From: Naumannella halotolerans
GTDB lineage: Bacteria > Actinomycetota > Actinomycetes > Propionibacteriales > Propionibacteriaceae
Assembly (NCBI RefSeq): GCF_004364645.1
Contig: NZ_SOAW01000002.1
Coordinates: 310,001 to 374,000 of the forward strand
Length of the DNA: 64,000 nt
Direction of reading: 5' to 3'
Shown: positions 22,458 to 31,645 of the stretch, in pieces
Numbering within the stretch: position 1 is the first letter of the stretch
Layout of the letters: every line of letters starts with the position of its first letter
Translations under genes and position numbers: made by a program
Notes under the pieces: model-generated
Databases searched by the model: none
What the model saw: the letters and a program-made list of their open reading frames with translations, nothing else
What the model was told of the DNA's origin: nothing

Positions 22458-23344
22458 CCGGGATCGGGCCGGCCGTCGTCACCGGTGCGGTGATCGCGCT
22501 CGGACTGGTGCTGGTGGTCCGCGGGTTGCGGCCGGGTGCACCGGTACTCGCCGACGCATTGGCCCGGCTCGATGTCCAGGCAGGTCCGCCGCCACAGGCC
22601 CAGGTCCCGGCCCGGAACCGTTCCGAACGGCTGGGCCAGTGGTTGCACCTGCGGGGTGCCGTACCGGTCACCGCGGCCCAGCGCCGACTGCTGGAACTCC
22701 AGGGCAAGCCGCTCAGCGAGTTCGCCGCCGACAAGCTGATCATGGCCCTTCTCGGGTTGATCACCCCGGTGGTGGTTCTCGGCGTCTTCTCCTTCGTCGT
22801 CGGCGTCCCACCCGCCCTGCCGGCAGGCGTCGCTGTGGTGGGTGCGGTGGCGGGCTGGTTCGCTCCCGACCTGTTGTTGCGCCGAGGCGCCGAGGCCGGA
22901 CGCAGCGCGGCAGGTGAGGCCCTGTTCCTCTACTTCGACCTGATCGTGCTCGAACGCATGGCGAACCTGTCTGCCGCCCAGTCGCTGGAGTCGGCAGCGA
23001 ACCTGTCGGATGCGCCACTGTTCACCCAGCTGCGGGGAGCACTCACCCGGGCCCGGCTGCAACAGCAGGCGCCGTGGAACGAGATCCGACGGCTCGCCGA
23101 TCGGTTGCAGCTGCCCGAACTGGCCGACGTCGCCGACGTGATGAGCCTGGACGAGACCGGGGCGACCCTCAACGATGCCCTGCGCGCGCGGGTCCGCGAA
23201 CTGCGGGACTCCCACCTCACCGCCACCCGGATCGCGGCCCACGAGGTCTCCGAACGGATGACCATCTACATGGTGATCCCCGCGATGATCTTCGGGCTGA
23301 TCTTCCTCACCCCGCCGATGCTGCGGCTGATGGGCGTTGCCTGA
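22433..23344 (+). CDS. tadC: Tad pilus assembly membrane protein TadC
   Basis: A 303-residue second platform protein of the T2SSF family. An N-terminal helix, two central helices (LIMALLGLITPVVVLGVFSF and the next), a cytoplasmic domain (ERMANLSAAQSLESAANLSD ... DVADVMSLDETGATL) and a C-terminal helix. With TadB it anchors the ATPase. Confidence 0.9.
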   Translation: MDVWKLAVTGIGPAVVTGAVIALGLVLVVRGLRPGAPVLADALARLDVQAGPPPQAQVPARNRSERLGQWLHLRGAVPVTAAQRRLLELQGKPLSEFAADKLIMALLGLITPVVVLGVFSFVVGVPPALPAGVAVVGAVAGWFAPDLLLRRGAEAGRSAAGEALFLYFDLIVLERMANLSAAQSLESAANLSDAPLFTQLRGALTRARLQQQAPWNEIRRLADRLQLPELADVADVMSLDETGATLNDALRARVRELRDSHLTATRIAAHEVSERMTIYMVIPAMIFGLIFLTPPMLRLMGVA

Positions 23345-23407
23345 ACCGATCCGACGACGTGAACAAGAAGCGATGGAGACAACACGATGGAGACAAGGGA
23401 GAGAACC

Positions 23408-23593
23408 ATGACCAGGACGAAGCAACTACTCGGTGTGGCGTTGATCTGGCTGCTGGCCGGACCGCCGCGTCGCGATGAGCGTGGGCTGTCGCAGTCGACG
23501 GAGAATGCGATCCTGCTGGCCGGTGCGGTCACCGTCGCCACCTTGGTGACGACGGTCATCTTCGTCTACGTCCAGGGCAACCTGCCCAAGTGA
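23408..23593 (+). CDS. Small Flp/TadE-like pilin
   Basis: A 61-residue protein: a basic N-terminus, then ERGLSQSTENAILLAGAVTV and a hydrophobic helix. This is a class III-type prepilin signal followed by the pilin helix, but Glu falls at +6 after the Gly, one position later than usual. The ATG at 23408 has AGGGAGA 7 nt upstream; an earlier ATG at 23387 is possible. It is the likely pilin or pseudopilin of this reduced Tad operon. Confidence 0.72.
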   Translation: MTRTKQLLGVALIWLLAGPPRRDERGLSQSTENAILLAGAVTVATLVTTVIFVYVQGNLPK

Positions 23594-23638
23594 GGCGATG
23601 ATCATGGCTGACCGTCTGACCGAACGCGCGGATTCGGG

Positions 23639-26600
23639 ATGAGGCGGGTGCTGCGGGGGATCGGTGCACTGCTCGTCCTGCTGCTGTTGTCGATCGGCGT
23701 CCCCGTGCTGCTGTGGACCATCGGCACGTTGCCGAAGCTGACCCTCGGCTCGTTGCTGCGCCCCGACGACGGCAGCCTGCTCCTCGGACTGCTGACCCTG
23801 ATCGCCTGGGGTGCCTGGCTGGTGTTCGTTGTCACGACCTTGGTCGAGGTCGGGAACACCCTGTCGGGTCGACGACTCCGGCTGCCCGGTCTGGCCCTGC
23901 CGCAGCGTTGGGTTGCCGGGCTGGTGTTGGCAGTGGCTTCCATGGCTGTGGTCACCCCGAGTGCGTACTCGGCTCCCGCGGACTCAGCCTCCGCAGGACC
24001 GGTGCAGGAGACGGCCGAGCACGATGCCGAACCGGCGCGGTCGGATGGTCAAGGGCGGTCGGATGGTCAGAGGTGGTCGGATGGTCAGGGGCGGGCGGAT
24101 GACCAGAACCGGGCGGATGGGCGGAAGCGAGCGGGGAGTGAGGGTGAGCCGGCTGCCGGGATTCGGCACTTCGTCGACCGGGGCGACAATCTCTGGGATC
24201 TGGCCGAGCACTACTACGGGGACGGGATGCGCTGGCGCGACATCGCCGTCGCCAATGCGGCGCTGATCGAGGACCCCGATGAGCTGGAGGTCGGGTGGGA
24301 GTTGATCATTCCCGGCGTACCCGACCGCGACACGGGTACGGGACGCTCCGAGGAGTCCCGGTCCGAAACCGACGGAACCGAGATCGATCGACCACCGGTG
24401 CATTCCGAACGCAGCGCCGGCACAGCGGCCGACCGGACACCGGATCACTCCACCGATTCCGGGAGCTCCGGGACCGGAGCCGGCTCCGGGATCGAGACGG
24501 AACCGAGCGCTGAGGCCGGCGCCCGGCGCGAAACTGGCTCCGGGACCGGCACCCGATCCGAAACCGGCTCCGGCGCCGAGGGGGAGCCGGGCGCCGAAGC
24601 GGACACCCGCAACGGACCCGACACCGATGCCGGATCGGGCGGGCAGCCGGGCGCCGCATCCGGCGAGGACACCACCGGGGCAGCCGGTCAGTCGGAGGAG
24701 ACGATTCGACGACTGGGGCCGAGCCTCGACGAGGCGACCCCTGGGTGGTTGACCGCGATGTCGGCGCTCGCCGGTACGACAGCCGGTGGCGTGTCCGCGG
24801 TTCTGGCGCTGCGTCGGCGACGGCTGCTCGGCTCCCGCAGTGCAGGGGTCCGACTGAACTCGCCGCCGCTGCACGCCCGGTTGGTCGAGACCGGGCTGAT
24901 CCACCGATCGGCACCGACCGCGGTCGAGCTCGCGGAGACGGCCATGCTCGAGGCCTCGGACCGATTCTGCCAACTGGGTGCCCCGGTGCCCGACCTGCAA
25001 CGGGTGTCGGTCGGTGAGGACGATGTGGAGTTGATCTTCGACCAGGCGCCACCACGGCCACCGGCCCACTGGCATACCGGGCCGAACTCCTGGATCCGTC
25101 CGAAGACACCGGCCGAGCCCCAGGCCGGCGATGGTCCGCTGCTCTGGCCGGCACTGGTCTGCGTCGGGTGGCAGACCGACGGGCGGCTGATGATGATCGA
25201 CCTGAACCGTTTCGGGCTGCTCAACCTCGGCAGCGCGCGACGGGCCGCAGACGACGACAACCGGGCCGAGGCGTTCCGCTCGGCACTGCTGCTGGAACTC
25301 ATCACCGGCGCCTCGGCGAACCAGGTGGAGGTGATCATGGTCGGTGGGGACAAGCGTTTCGCCGAGGCCCTGGCCGAGCCGCAGGTACGCATGGTCGACC
25401 ACCTGACCGAGATCCTCCCGGAACTGCGCCGACGTGCCTTCGAACGACGGAACACCCCGCCGCACCCGTTCGAACCTGCCACCATCGAGGCCCGTCGCCC
25501 GGTCGTCCTGCTCTGCGCCGAGCCGGTCGGCGAGGGACTGGGGCAGCTGGCGACGGTCTGCGACGGCGACACCGGGATCGTCGCGGTGCTCACCGGTGAA
25601 CCGTCCTTGCCGGTGCTCGACCTCACCGCGGAGCCGGCGACCGTCTTCGGCGTGGAGTTCCAGCCCCAACTGGTGCCCGCCGCCGTCCGCGAAGGCGTGA
25701 CGGAGCTGGTGTCCGCCACCGGGACCGAACCGTCCACCCCGGCCTGGTGGTGGAACCACGAACGCACTCCGACACACTCACCCAATCTCGTCGCCGTCGA
25801 CCCGCGACCGCACGATCTCGAGGAATCCGATCATGAACCGACCGCCGCTGAACACCTCGACCGATCTCACGACGAGCGCGGACCGGCGCCGGTCGGCAGA
25901 CGGGCAGCGGCGCCGGCATCGGCGGTTCCCGAAGGCGATCGATCGGCGGCATCGGAGGTGGTGGGGAACATGACCGGTGGGCCAACGGTCGAGATCCTCG
26001 GACCGGTACGGCTGCGTGCGACCGCAGGTCAGGCTCCGCCCCGGGCCCGGCGTCAGTGCATCGAGTACGCGGCATGGTTGCTGGAGAATCCCGGTGCGAC
26101 CGGACAGCAGATGGCGCGAGGGCTGATGGTGGCCGAGAGCACGCGGCGCTCCAACATGTCCCGGCTGCGACTGTGGCTCGGTACCGACCCGGGCGGCGAA
26201 CCGTACCTGCCGGAGGCCTACTCGGGCAGGATCGAACTGCACCCCGACGTGAGCTCGGACTGGCTGCGTTTCCAGGCACTGATCATCGGCGGGGTGAATC
26301 GGTCCGGGACCGGGTCGCTGATCACCGCCCTCGAACTGGTTCGTGGAGCACCGCTGGCCGATGCGGCTCCGGGTCAATGGGCGTGGGCGGAGGAACTGCG
26401 ACTGGAGATCGGCTCTGTCATCCGCGACGTGGCCCTGGTGCTGGCCCAACGCTCGGTAGAGCTCGGGGAGTACGACCTGGCCGGCTGGGCGATCGGCAAG
26501 GGCACACTGGCGGCCGAGGACGACGAACAGTTGCTCTGCCTGCAACTGCAGGTGCACGCCGAACTCGGCAACCTGTTGGACGCCGAGCGGCTGGCGATGC

Positions 26601-26701
26601 GGATCAGTCGGCAGGCCCGGACCCTCGGAGTGGACCTGATGGACGAGACGGTGACCACGATCCAGAAGGTGCTGGAGGGTCGTCCCCGGCGGCGCGCCTG
26701 A
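23639..26701 (+). CDS. LysM-BTAD membrane protein of the Tad locus
   Basis: A 1020-residue protein. Two or three N-terminal membrane helices (residues 8-30, 48-68, 90-108) lead to a repeat-rich linker (GRSDGQ repeats), a LysM domain at about 176-227 (HFVDRGDNLWDLAEHYYGDG), a long Glu/Gly/Ser-rich linker and another membrane helix (about 376-395). The second half is cytoplasmic, and residues 780-1020 form a winged helix plus BTAD of the SARP type. Proteins of this layout sit in actinobacterial Tad loci and may link wall sensing to transcription, though that is unproven. Confidence 0.85.
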   Translation: MRRVLRGIGALLVLLLLSIGVPVLLWTIGTLPKLTLGSLLRPDDGSLLLGLLTLIAWGAWLVFVVTTLVEVGNTLSGRRLRLPGLALPQRWVAGLVLAVASMAVVTPSAYSAPADSASAGPVQETAEHDAEPARSDGQGRSDGQRWSDGQGRADDQNRADGRKRAGSEGEPAAGIRHFVDRGDNLWDLAEHYYGDGMRWRDIAVANAALIEDPDELEVGWELIIPGVPDRDTGTGRSEESRSETDGTEIDRPPVHSERSAGTAADRTPDHSTDSGSSGTGAGSGIETEPSAEAGARRETGSGTGTRSETGSGAEGEPGAEADTRNGPDTDAGSGGQPGAASGEDTTGAAGQSEETIRRLGPSLDEATPGWLTAMSALAGTTAGGVSAVLALRRRRLLGSRSAGVRLNSPPLHARLVETGLIHRSAPTAVELAETAMLEASDRFCQLGAPVPDLQRVSVGEDDVELIFDQAPPRPPAHWHTGPNSWIRPKTPAEPQAGDGPLLWPALVCVGWQTDGRLMMIDLNRFGLLNLGSARRAADDDNRAEAFRSALLLELITGASANQVEVIMVGGDKRFAEALAEPQVRMVDHLTEILPELRRRAFERRNTPPHPFEPATIEARRPVVLLCAEPVGEGLGQLATVCDGDTGIVAVLTGEPSLPVLDLTAEPATVFGVEFQPQLVPAAVREGVTELVSATGTEPSTPAWWWNHERTPTHSPNLVAVDPRPHDLEESDHEPTAAEHLDRSHDERGPAPVGRRAAAPASAVPEGDRSAASEVVGNMTGGPTVEILGPVRLRATAGQAPPRARRQCIEYAAWLLENPGATGQQMARGLMVAESTRRSNMSRLRLWLGTDPGGEPYLPEAYSGRIELHPDVSSDWLRFQALIIGGVNRSGTGSLITALELVRGAPLADAAPGQWAWAEELRLEIGSVIRDVALVLAQRSVELGEYDLAGWAIGKGTLAAEDDEQLLCLQLQVHAELGNLLDAERLAMRISRQARTLGVDLMDETVTTIQKVLEGRPRRRA

Positions 26702-26925
26702 GACTCGCCCGGTGCACGGCCGCCTCCGGGTACATCATCCACCGGCGGCGGGAGCCGCATTACCCGGCGGTCTCAGCGATGATCGTGCCGGCGGTGATCT
26801 CGGCCTCCTGACCCTGTGGGATCAGGTCCTTCACCGCCCGGCATGCCCCGGCGATGGGCTGCGTGACCCATCGCGAGTCGCGCTCGATCCGGGGCTGCGA
26901 TCCGCTCCCGCGAACACTCGTTGGG
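26702..26925. other. Intergenic region, possible short coding remnant
   Basis: No complete gene. On the minus strand, 26760 to about 26875 reads TQPIAGACRAVKDLIPQGQE and ends EITAGTIIAETAG with strong third-position GC, but no start codon is near. It may be the 3' end of a decayed gene I cannot name. Otherwise nothing is evident. Confidence 0.35.
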
Positions 26926-26942
26926 ATACCCCGCAGGGGTAT
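26926..26942. promoter_or_regulatory. CsoR-type copper operator
   Basis: The palindrome ATACCCC-GCA-GGGGTAT matches the known CsoR operator pattern (TACCCC arms with a short spacer). It lies about 130 nt before copZ and overlaps a likely -10 (TATGTA, 26940-26945). CsoR releases such sites when it binds Cu(I), so copZ should be copper-induced. No csoR gene is in the window. Confidence 0.8.
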
Positions 26943-27069
26943 GTAGGCTGGAGGGTGAACCGCCGGCGGGCGGTGCGCTGTCGGGGAACCGGCTGTGGTT
27001 TCATCGTCCCGCCGACAACCGATCCGCGCGTACCGCCTCACCGACGCGGGCAGACCCAGGGGAGCAGAG

Positions 27070-27276
27070 ATGACCACCACCACTTTCGCCGTCACCGGAA
27101 TGACCTGTGAGCACTGCGAGGCCTCGGTCCGCGAGGAGGTCTCGGAGATCCCCGGCGTCAGCGACATCCAGGTCAGCGCCGACAACGGCGTGCTCGTGGT
27201 CACCGGTGAGGGCGTGGACGAGGCCGCGGTGCTGGCCGCGGTCACCGAGGCCGGTTACACCGCCAGCCTGGCCTGA
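27070..27276 (+). CDS. copZ: Copper chaperone CopZ, HMA domain
   Basis: A 68-residue heavy-metal-associated protein with the metal site GMTCEHC (Cys13, Cys16) and the full beta-alpha-beta-beta-alpha-beta pattern. It carries Cu(I) to an exporter such as CopA, which is not found here. The ATG at 27070 has GGGGAGCAG upstream. A CsoR-like operator lies upstream. Confidence 0.92.
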   Translation: MTTTTFAVTGMTCEHCEASVREEVSEIPGVSDIQVSADNGVLVVTGEGVDEAAVLAAVTEAGYTASLA

Positions 27277-27408
27277 TCCGGCACGGCCACCACCCTGCAG
27301 GCGTTCGCTTGCCGGGCGTCGTCGCGGCGGCGGCGCCTCCTGGACGGCTGAGGCTCTGGGCGTGCCCCCGGCCGGGGCTGCCACTCGACCGCGGGGTACG
27401 TTCGAGCC

Positions 27409-28422
27409 ATGGAGCATCGCTACCTCGGCAACAGTGGACTGAAGATCAGTGAGATCACCTACGGAAACTGGCTGACCCACGGCTCGCAGGTGGAGGCAGA
27501 TGTCGCCACTGCCTGCGTCCGGGCGGCCCTTGACGCCGGTATCACCAGTTACGACACCGCCGACACCTACGCCAACACCGCCGCCGAGACGGTGCTGGGT
27601 GAGGCGCTGAAGAACGAACGTCGCGAATCGCTGGAGATCTTCACCAAGGTCTACTTCCCGACCGGTCCGAAGGGCCCGAACGACACCGGCCTGTCCCGCA
27701 AGCACATCTCGGAGTCGATCAACGCCTCGTTGAAGCGGTTGCAGACCGACTACGTCGACCTCTACCAGGCCCACCGTTTCGACTACGAGACACCGCTGGA
27801 GGAGACGATGGTCGCCTTCGCCGATGTCGTCCGGGCCGGCAAGGCGCTCTACATCGGGGTCTCGGAGTGGACCGCCGACCAGCTCAAGCAGGCTGCCGCA
27901 CTGGCCAAGGAACTGAAGATCCAGCTGATCTCGAACCAGCCGGAGTACTCGATGCTGCAGCGGGCGATCGAGGGTGAGGTCGTCCCGGCCTCCGAACAGC
28001 TCGGCATCTCCCAGATCGTCTGGTCCCCGGTCGCCCAGGGTGTGCTGACCGGCAAGTACAAACCGGGTGAGCAGCCGCCGGCCGGCTCCCGGGCCACCGA
28101 CAGCAAGGGCGGCTCCGACATGATCGCCAGCTGGCTGTCGAAGGACGAGGTGCTCGCCCGCGTGCAGGAGCTGCGGCCGATCGCCGACGAGGCCGGGCTG
28201 ACCATGGCCCAGCTCGCGATCGCCTGGGTCCTGCAGAACAAGAACGTCGCCGCCGCCATCGTCGGCGCCTCCCGCCCCGAGCAGGTCACCGACAATGTGC
28301 AGGCCAGCGGTGTCGAACTGCCCGCCACACTGCTCGCCCGGATCGACGAGGTGCTCGGTGATGCCGTCGAGCGCGACCCGGGCAGGACATACGAGAAGTC
28401 GCCGAAGACCCGCCTGACCTGA
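27409..28422 (+). CDS. Aldo/keto reductase, Kv-beta-like
   Basis: A 337-residue NADPH-dependent oxidoreductase. Catalytic Asp and Tyr lie in SYDTADTYANTAAETVLG, Lys in LEIFTKVYFP and His in DLYQAHRFD; the cofactor site is near GASRPEQVTDN. It is closest in pattern to the voltage-gated K-channel beta-subunit-like branch. The substrate is not evident. A partial copy of its 3' end follows the gene. Confidence 0.9.
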   Translation: MEHRYLGNSGLKISEITYGNWLTHGSQVEADVATACVRAALDAGITSYDTADTYANTAAETVLGEALKNERRESLEIFTKVYFPTGPKGPNDTGLSRKHISESINASLKRLQTDYVDLYQAHRFDYETPLEETMVAFADVVRAGKALYIGVSEWTADQLKQAAALAKELKIQLISNQPEYSMLQRAIEGEVVPASEQLGISQIVWSPVAQGVLTGKYKPGEQPPAGSRATDSKGGSDMIASWLSKDEVLARVQELRPIADEAGLTMAQLAIAWVLQNKNVAAAIVGASRPEQVTDNVQASGVELPATLLARIDEVLGDAVERDPGRTYEKSPKTRLT

Positions 28423-28517
28423 GGCACTGAGCAAAGCTGTCGATCACCGTGGCGCGACCCGGGCAGGACATACGGCAAAGTCGCCGAAGAGCGGCTTGGG
28501 CTGAGTTGTTGAGCAAA
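28371..28517. repeat. Duplicated 3' end of the aldo/keto reductase gene
   Basis: A 65-bp stretch covering the last codons and stop (28371-28435) is repeated with changes at 28452-28517. Both copies begin GCGCGACCCGGGCAGGACAT and end GAGCAAA. The second copy lies outside the gene and is next to a long inverted repeat. Confidence 0.85.
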
Positions 28518-28579
28518 ATCCGCCACTCGATCGCCGTATCGGTCGTCAACGGGTCGATTCGGTGATCGAGTGGCGGATT
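28517..28579. terminator. Long inverted repeat after the aldo/keto reductase gene
   Basis: Perfect 16-bp arms AATCCGCCACTCGATC (28517-28532) and GATCGAGTGGCGGATT (28564-28579), with a 31-nt loop. It probably ends transcription of the reductase gene by structure, or it is a small repeat element. No T-tract follows. Confidence 0.6.
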
Positions 28580-28716
28580 CGGCTCACGAACCGGGAGGTC
28601 ACCCTCGCGAGCGGGAGCCAGCGCCAACCGGCCGCATCGACTGCCTGGGCGCACCCGTCTCCCGCAACTGTGCACAACCGCTGACCAGCGGGTTGATCGA
28701 CTCGTACCCTTGGTCC

Positions 28717-29136
28717 ATGTGGTCTCAGCGTGAGGTGGTGGATTTCTCGTTGCAGCGGCGGCGAACCCTTGCCTCCATGCGACAACGCAGCAACACGCTG
28801 AGCCGCGCCGAGGTCTGTGATGCCGATCCGATGCTGGTTCGTTCGGCGCTGCACCACGGGGAGCCCGCCGAGGCGCCCTGTCCGGTCTGCGCGTCGTCGA
28901 CCCTGCAGGTCCTGCATTACGTCTTCGGTAAGCAGTTGGGGCAGTATTCCGGGCGGATCAAGGCGACCGTCGAACTCGAGCCGATGGCTCATGAGTTCGG
29001 TGAGTTCAAGGTCTGCCAGGTGGAGGTCTGCACCGAGTGCGGATGGAATTTCATGACCAGTTCGTGGCTGATGGGTGACGGCAAGAAGCGGCGCCCGCCA
29101 CGACGACAGAAGACAGTTGAGGACATCTATGGCTGA
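28717..29136 (+). CDS. DUF5318 protein
   Basis: A 139-residue conserved actinobacterial protein with a zinc-type Cys set (APCPVCAS, VCTECGWN) and a basic C-terminus. It is regularly found directly before the class A PBP gene, as here (mycobacterial order Rv0049-ponA1). The ATG at 28717 is chosen because the conserved N-terminus MWSQREVVDFSLQRRR begins there. Function unknown. Confidence 0.85.
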   Translation: MWSQREVVDFSLQRRRTLASMRQRSNTLSRAEVCDADPMLVRSALHHGEPAEAPCPVCASSTLQVLHYVFGKQLGQYSGRIKATVELEPMAHEFGEFKVCQVEVCTECGWNFMTSSWLMGDGKKRRPPRRQKTVEDIYG

Positions 29137-31615
29137 ACCGGGCAAGCGGAACGGACGCAAGTCCGCTGCGAGTGACGGCAAGGCAGTGGGAGCACGGGCT
29201 CGATCGGACGGGCCGGCGAAGGGCTCCAAGCTCCGCAAGGTGTTCGGCGGAATCCTGATTGCTGCTGTGGTCGTGGTGCTGTTGGGTGTGGCCGGGGTGG
29301 GCGTTGCCTACGCGCGTACCGACATCCCCGACCCGAATGCGGATTTCCAGACCAACACCACCGAGGTCTACTTCGCCGACGGCGAGACCGAGATGGGCCG
29401 GTTCCAGGTCCAGAATCGGCAGACCATCTCCTACGACGAGATCCCGCAGTCGATGAAGGACGCCGCGATCGCGGCCGAGAACCGTACCTTCTGGACCGAC
29501 CCCGGATTCTCTGTCTCCGGTATGACCCGGGCGGCCTTCACCATCCTCACCGGTGGCGACATCCAGGGTGGCTCGACCATCACCCAGCAGTACATCAAGA
29601 TCATGTACCTCTCGCCCGAGCAGACGATGCAGCGCAAGTTCACCGAACTGCTGCTCGCCTACAAGCTGAACCGCGAGGTCAGCAAGGAAGATGTCCTGGC
29701 CGGCTACCTGAACACGATCTACTTCGGCCGTGGCGCCTACGGAGTGCAGGCCGCCGCACAGGCTTACTTCGAGAAGGACGCCAAGGACCTCGACGTCGCC
29801 GAGTCGGCGGCGCTGGCCGCGATCCTGAACAACCCCGGCAGCAACGATCCCGCCGAGGGCGACGAGAATGCCGACCGGCTGCTCGACCGCTACCGGTACG
29901 TCCTCGACGGCATGGTCGAGATGGGGACCCTCTCGGCTGCCGACGCCGCACCGCTGCAGGCCGAACTCCCCGACTTCCCCGAGATCAAGAAGAACGAACG
30001 TTTCGGCGGCCCGAACGGCTTCCTGCTGAAGATGGTGCAGGACGAACTGGTGGCGGCCGGTCTGGACGAGGCGAAGATCCAGGGCGGCGGGCTGACCATC
30101 ACCACCACCGTCGACAAGGACAGTCAGGACGCGATGGTGAAGGCGGCCGAGGCCAAGCAGAAGGAGGCCGCGGCGAACAACCCCGAGGACGACGACGGCA
30201 GTGGTCTGCACATCGGTATGGCCTCGGTCGACACCGAGAACGGTGGGCTGCGCGCGCTCTACGGCGGCGAGGACTACGTGGAGAGCCAGCGCAACTGGGC
30301 CGGTACGGCACGCCCGACCGGTTCCACCTTCAAGCCGTTCGCCCTGGCTGCCGGACTGGAGGACGGCTACAGCCTGAACGACTACTTCGAGGGCAACTCC
30401 TACCTGCCCGAGGGTGCCGACCGGCCGGTCAGCAACGAGAACGGCTGGACCTACGGCACGGTGAACCTGATCCAGGCCACCGCCCAGTCGATCAACACGG
30501 CGTTCGTCGATCTGACGATGGCGATGAACCCCAACGGTCCGCAGAAGGTGATCGACGCGGCCGTGGCTGCCGGGGCGCCGGAAGGCAGCGGCTGGGATGC
30601 CGTACCGGTGGTCGCGCTCGGTATCGCCGAGGTGAGTCCGATGAACATGGCCAACGCCTATGCGACCTTCGCCAACGAAGGGGTACGCAACGACGTGCAC
30701 ATCGTCAGCAAGGTGACCGACCCGTCCGGCCGGGTGCTCTACGAGGACGATTCGGAGGGTGAGCGGGCCTTCGACGCCGATGTGATGTCGGATGTCACCT
30801 ACGCCATGCAGCAGGTGGTCGACGACGGCACCGGCTCCGCGGTCGGAACCCTGAACCGTCCGGTTGCCGGCAAGACCGGAACGAACGGTGTCCGGCGTGA
30901 GGTCGACGGGGTGGAGAGCAACGACGTCACCTCGTCCTGGTTCGTCGGCACCACCAAGCAGGTCTCGACCGCGGTGATGTTCGTTGCCGGGGACGACGGC
31001 AATGGCGACCTCGACCCCTATGCTCGTCCGGGTGATTCGACGTTCTTCGGCGGTACCTACCCCGCGCAGGCCTGGGAGCAGTACATGGAGGTCGCCGTCG
31101 CCGACATGGCGGTGGAGGACTTCCCGGAGCCGGCCTTCGTCGACAAGGAGAAGACCGACGGCACGACCGAACCCCGGCAGCAGCCGCCGAACACGGGCAG
31201 CTCGAACTCCGGCGGCGGATCGAACGACGACGACAGCTCCTCGGAGCGGACCAGTGCTCCGGAACCCAGTGATTCCGGCGGTGACGAGCAGAGCTCGGAG
31301 CCGAGCAGTAGGCCGACCGGTGGCTCTGGCTCCGATGATGATGACGAGTCCGACAATGGCGGCGGCGGCTCCGGCAACGGTGGTGACAACGAGGGTTCCG
31401 GCGGTGATGAGGAATCTGGCAACGGTGACGGTGGCGAGTCGGGCGATGGTGACGACAGTTCCGGTGGCGGCGGCGAACAAGAAGGTGAGGACTCGGGCAG
31501 CGGCTCGGGTGGCAGTGGTTCAGGCTCCGGATCCGGTTCCGGATCGGGAGGTGACACCGGCAGCAATTCGGGCAACTCGAACTCCGGTTCCGACTCCGAC
31601 TCCGACGACAACTGA
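29129..31615 (+). CDS. ponA: Class A penicillin-binding protein
   Basis: An 828-residue bifunctional peptidoglycan synthase. A basic cytoplasmic N-terminus and membrane helix (about residues 33-58) lead to the GT51 domain, with catalytic Glu in AAENRTFWTDPG and GGSTITQQ. The transpeptidase has STFK near 399, SIN in TAQSINTAF, and KTGT near 581. The last 140 or so residues are a Ser/Gly/Asp/Glu-rich, probably disordered tail of unusual length. The ATG overlaps the DUF5318 stop, with GAGGA upstream. Confidence 0.95.
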   Translation: MAEPGKRNGRKSAASDGKAVGARARSDGPAKGSKLRKVFGGILIAAVVVVLLGVAGVGVAYARTDIPDPNADFQTNTTEVYFADGETEMGRFQVQNRQTISYDEIPQSMKDAAIAAENRTFWTDPGFSVSGMTRAAFTILTGGDIQGGSTITQQYIKIMYLSPEQTMQRKFTELLLAYKLNREVSKEDVLAGYLNTIYFGRGAYGVQAAAQAYFEKDAKDLDVAESAALAAILNNPGSNDPAEGDENADRLLDRYRYVLDGMVEMGTLSAADAAPLQAELPDFPEIKKNERFGGPNGFLLKMVQDELVAAGLDEAKIQGGGLTITTTVDKDSQDAMVKAAEAKQKEAAANNPEDDDGSGLHIGMASVDTENGGLRALYGGEDYVESQRNWAGTARPTGSTFKPFALAAGLEDGYSLNDYFEGNSYLPEGADRPVSNENGWTYGTVNLIQATAQSINTAFVDLTMAMNPNGPQKVIDAAVAAGAPEGSGWDAVPVVALGIAEVSPMNMANAYATFANEGVRNDVHIVSKVTDPSGRVLYEDDSEGERAFDADVMSDVTYAMQQVVDDGTGSAVGTLNRPVAGKTGTNGVRREVDGVESNDVTSSWFVGTTKQVSTAVMFVAGDDGNGDLDPYARPGDSTFFGGTYPAQAWEQYMEVAVADMAVEDFPEPAFVDKEKTDGTTEPRQQPPNTGSSNSGGGSNDDDSSSERTSAPEPSDSGGDEQSSEPSSRPTGGSGSDDDDESDNGGGGSGNGGDNEGSGGDEESGNGDGGESGDGDDSSGGGGEQEGEDSGSGSGGSGSGSGSGSGSGGDTGSNSGNSNSGSDSDSDDN

Positions 31616-31645
31616 TCGGCTGACCGTCCCCGCTGGAGGCATTCG

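Noticed and set aside
23602..23642. A 14-codon frame between the pilin-like gene and the LysM-BTAD gene
   Set aside because: It ends in an ATGA overlap, but it is too short and has no helix; at most it is a remnant of a TadE-like gene.
23984..25777. A 597-codon minus-strand frame opposite the LysM-BTAD gene
   Set aside because: Composition typical of a shadow frame; the LysM and BTAD motifs are on the plus strand.
29051..31480. An 809-codon open frame on the minus strand opposite the PBP gene
   Set aside because: A shadow of the GC-rich ponA codons; it has no recognisable domain and the plus-strand frame has all PBP motifs.
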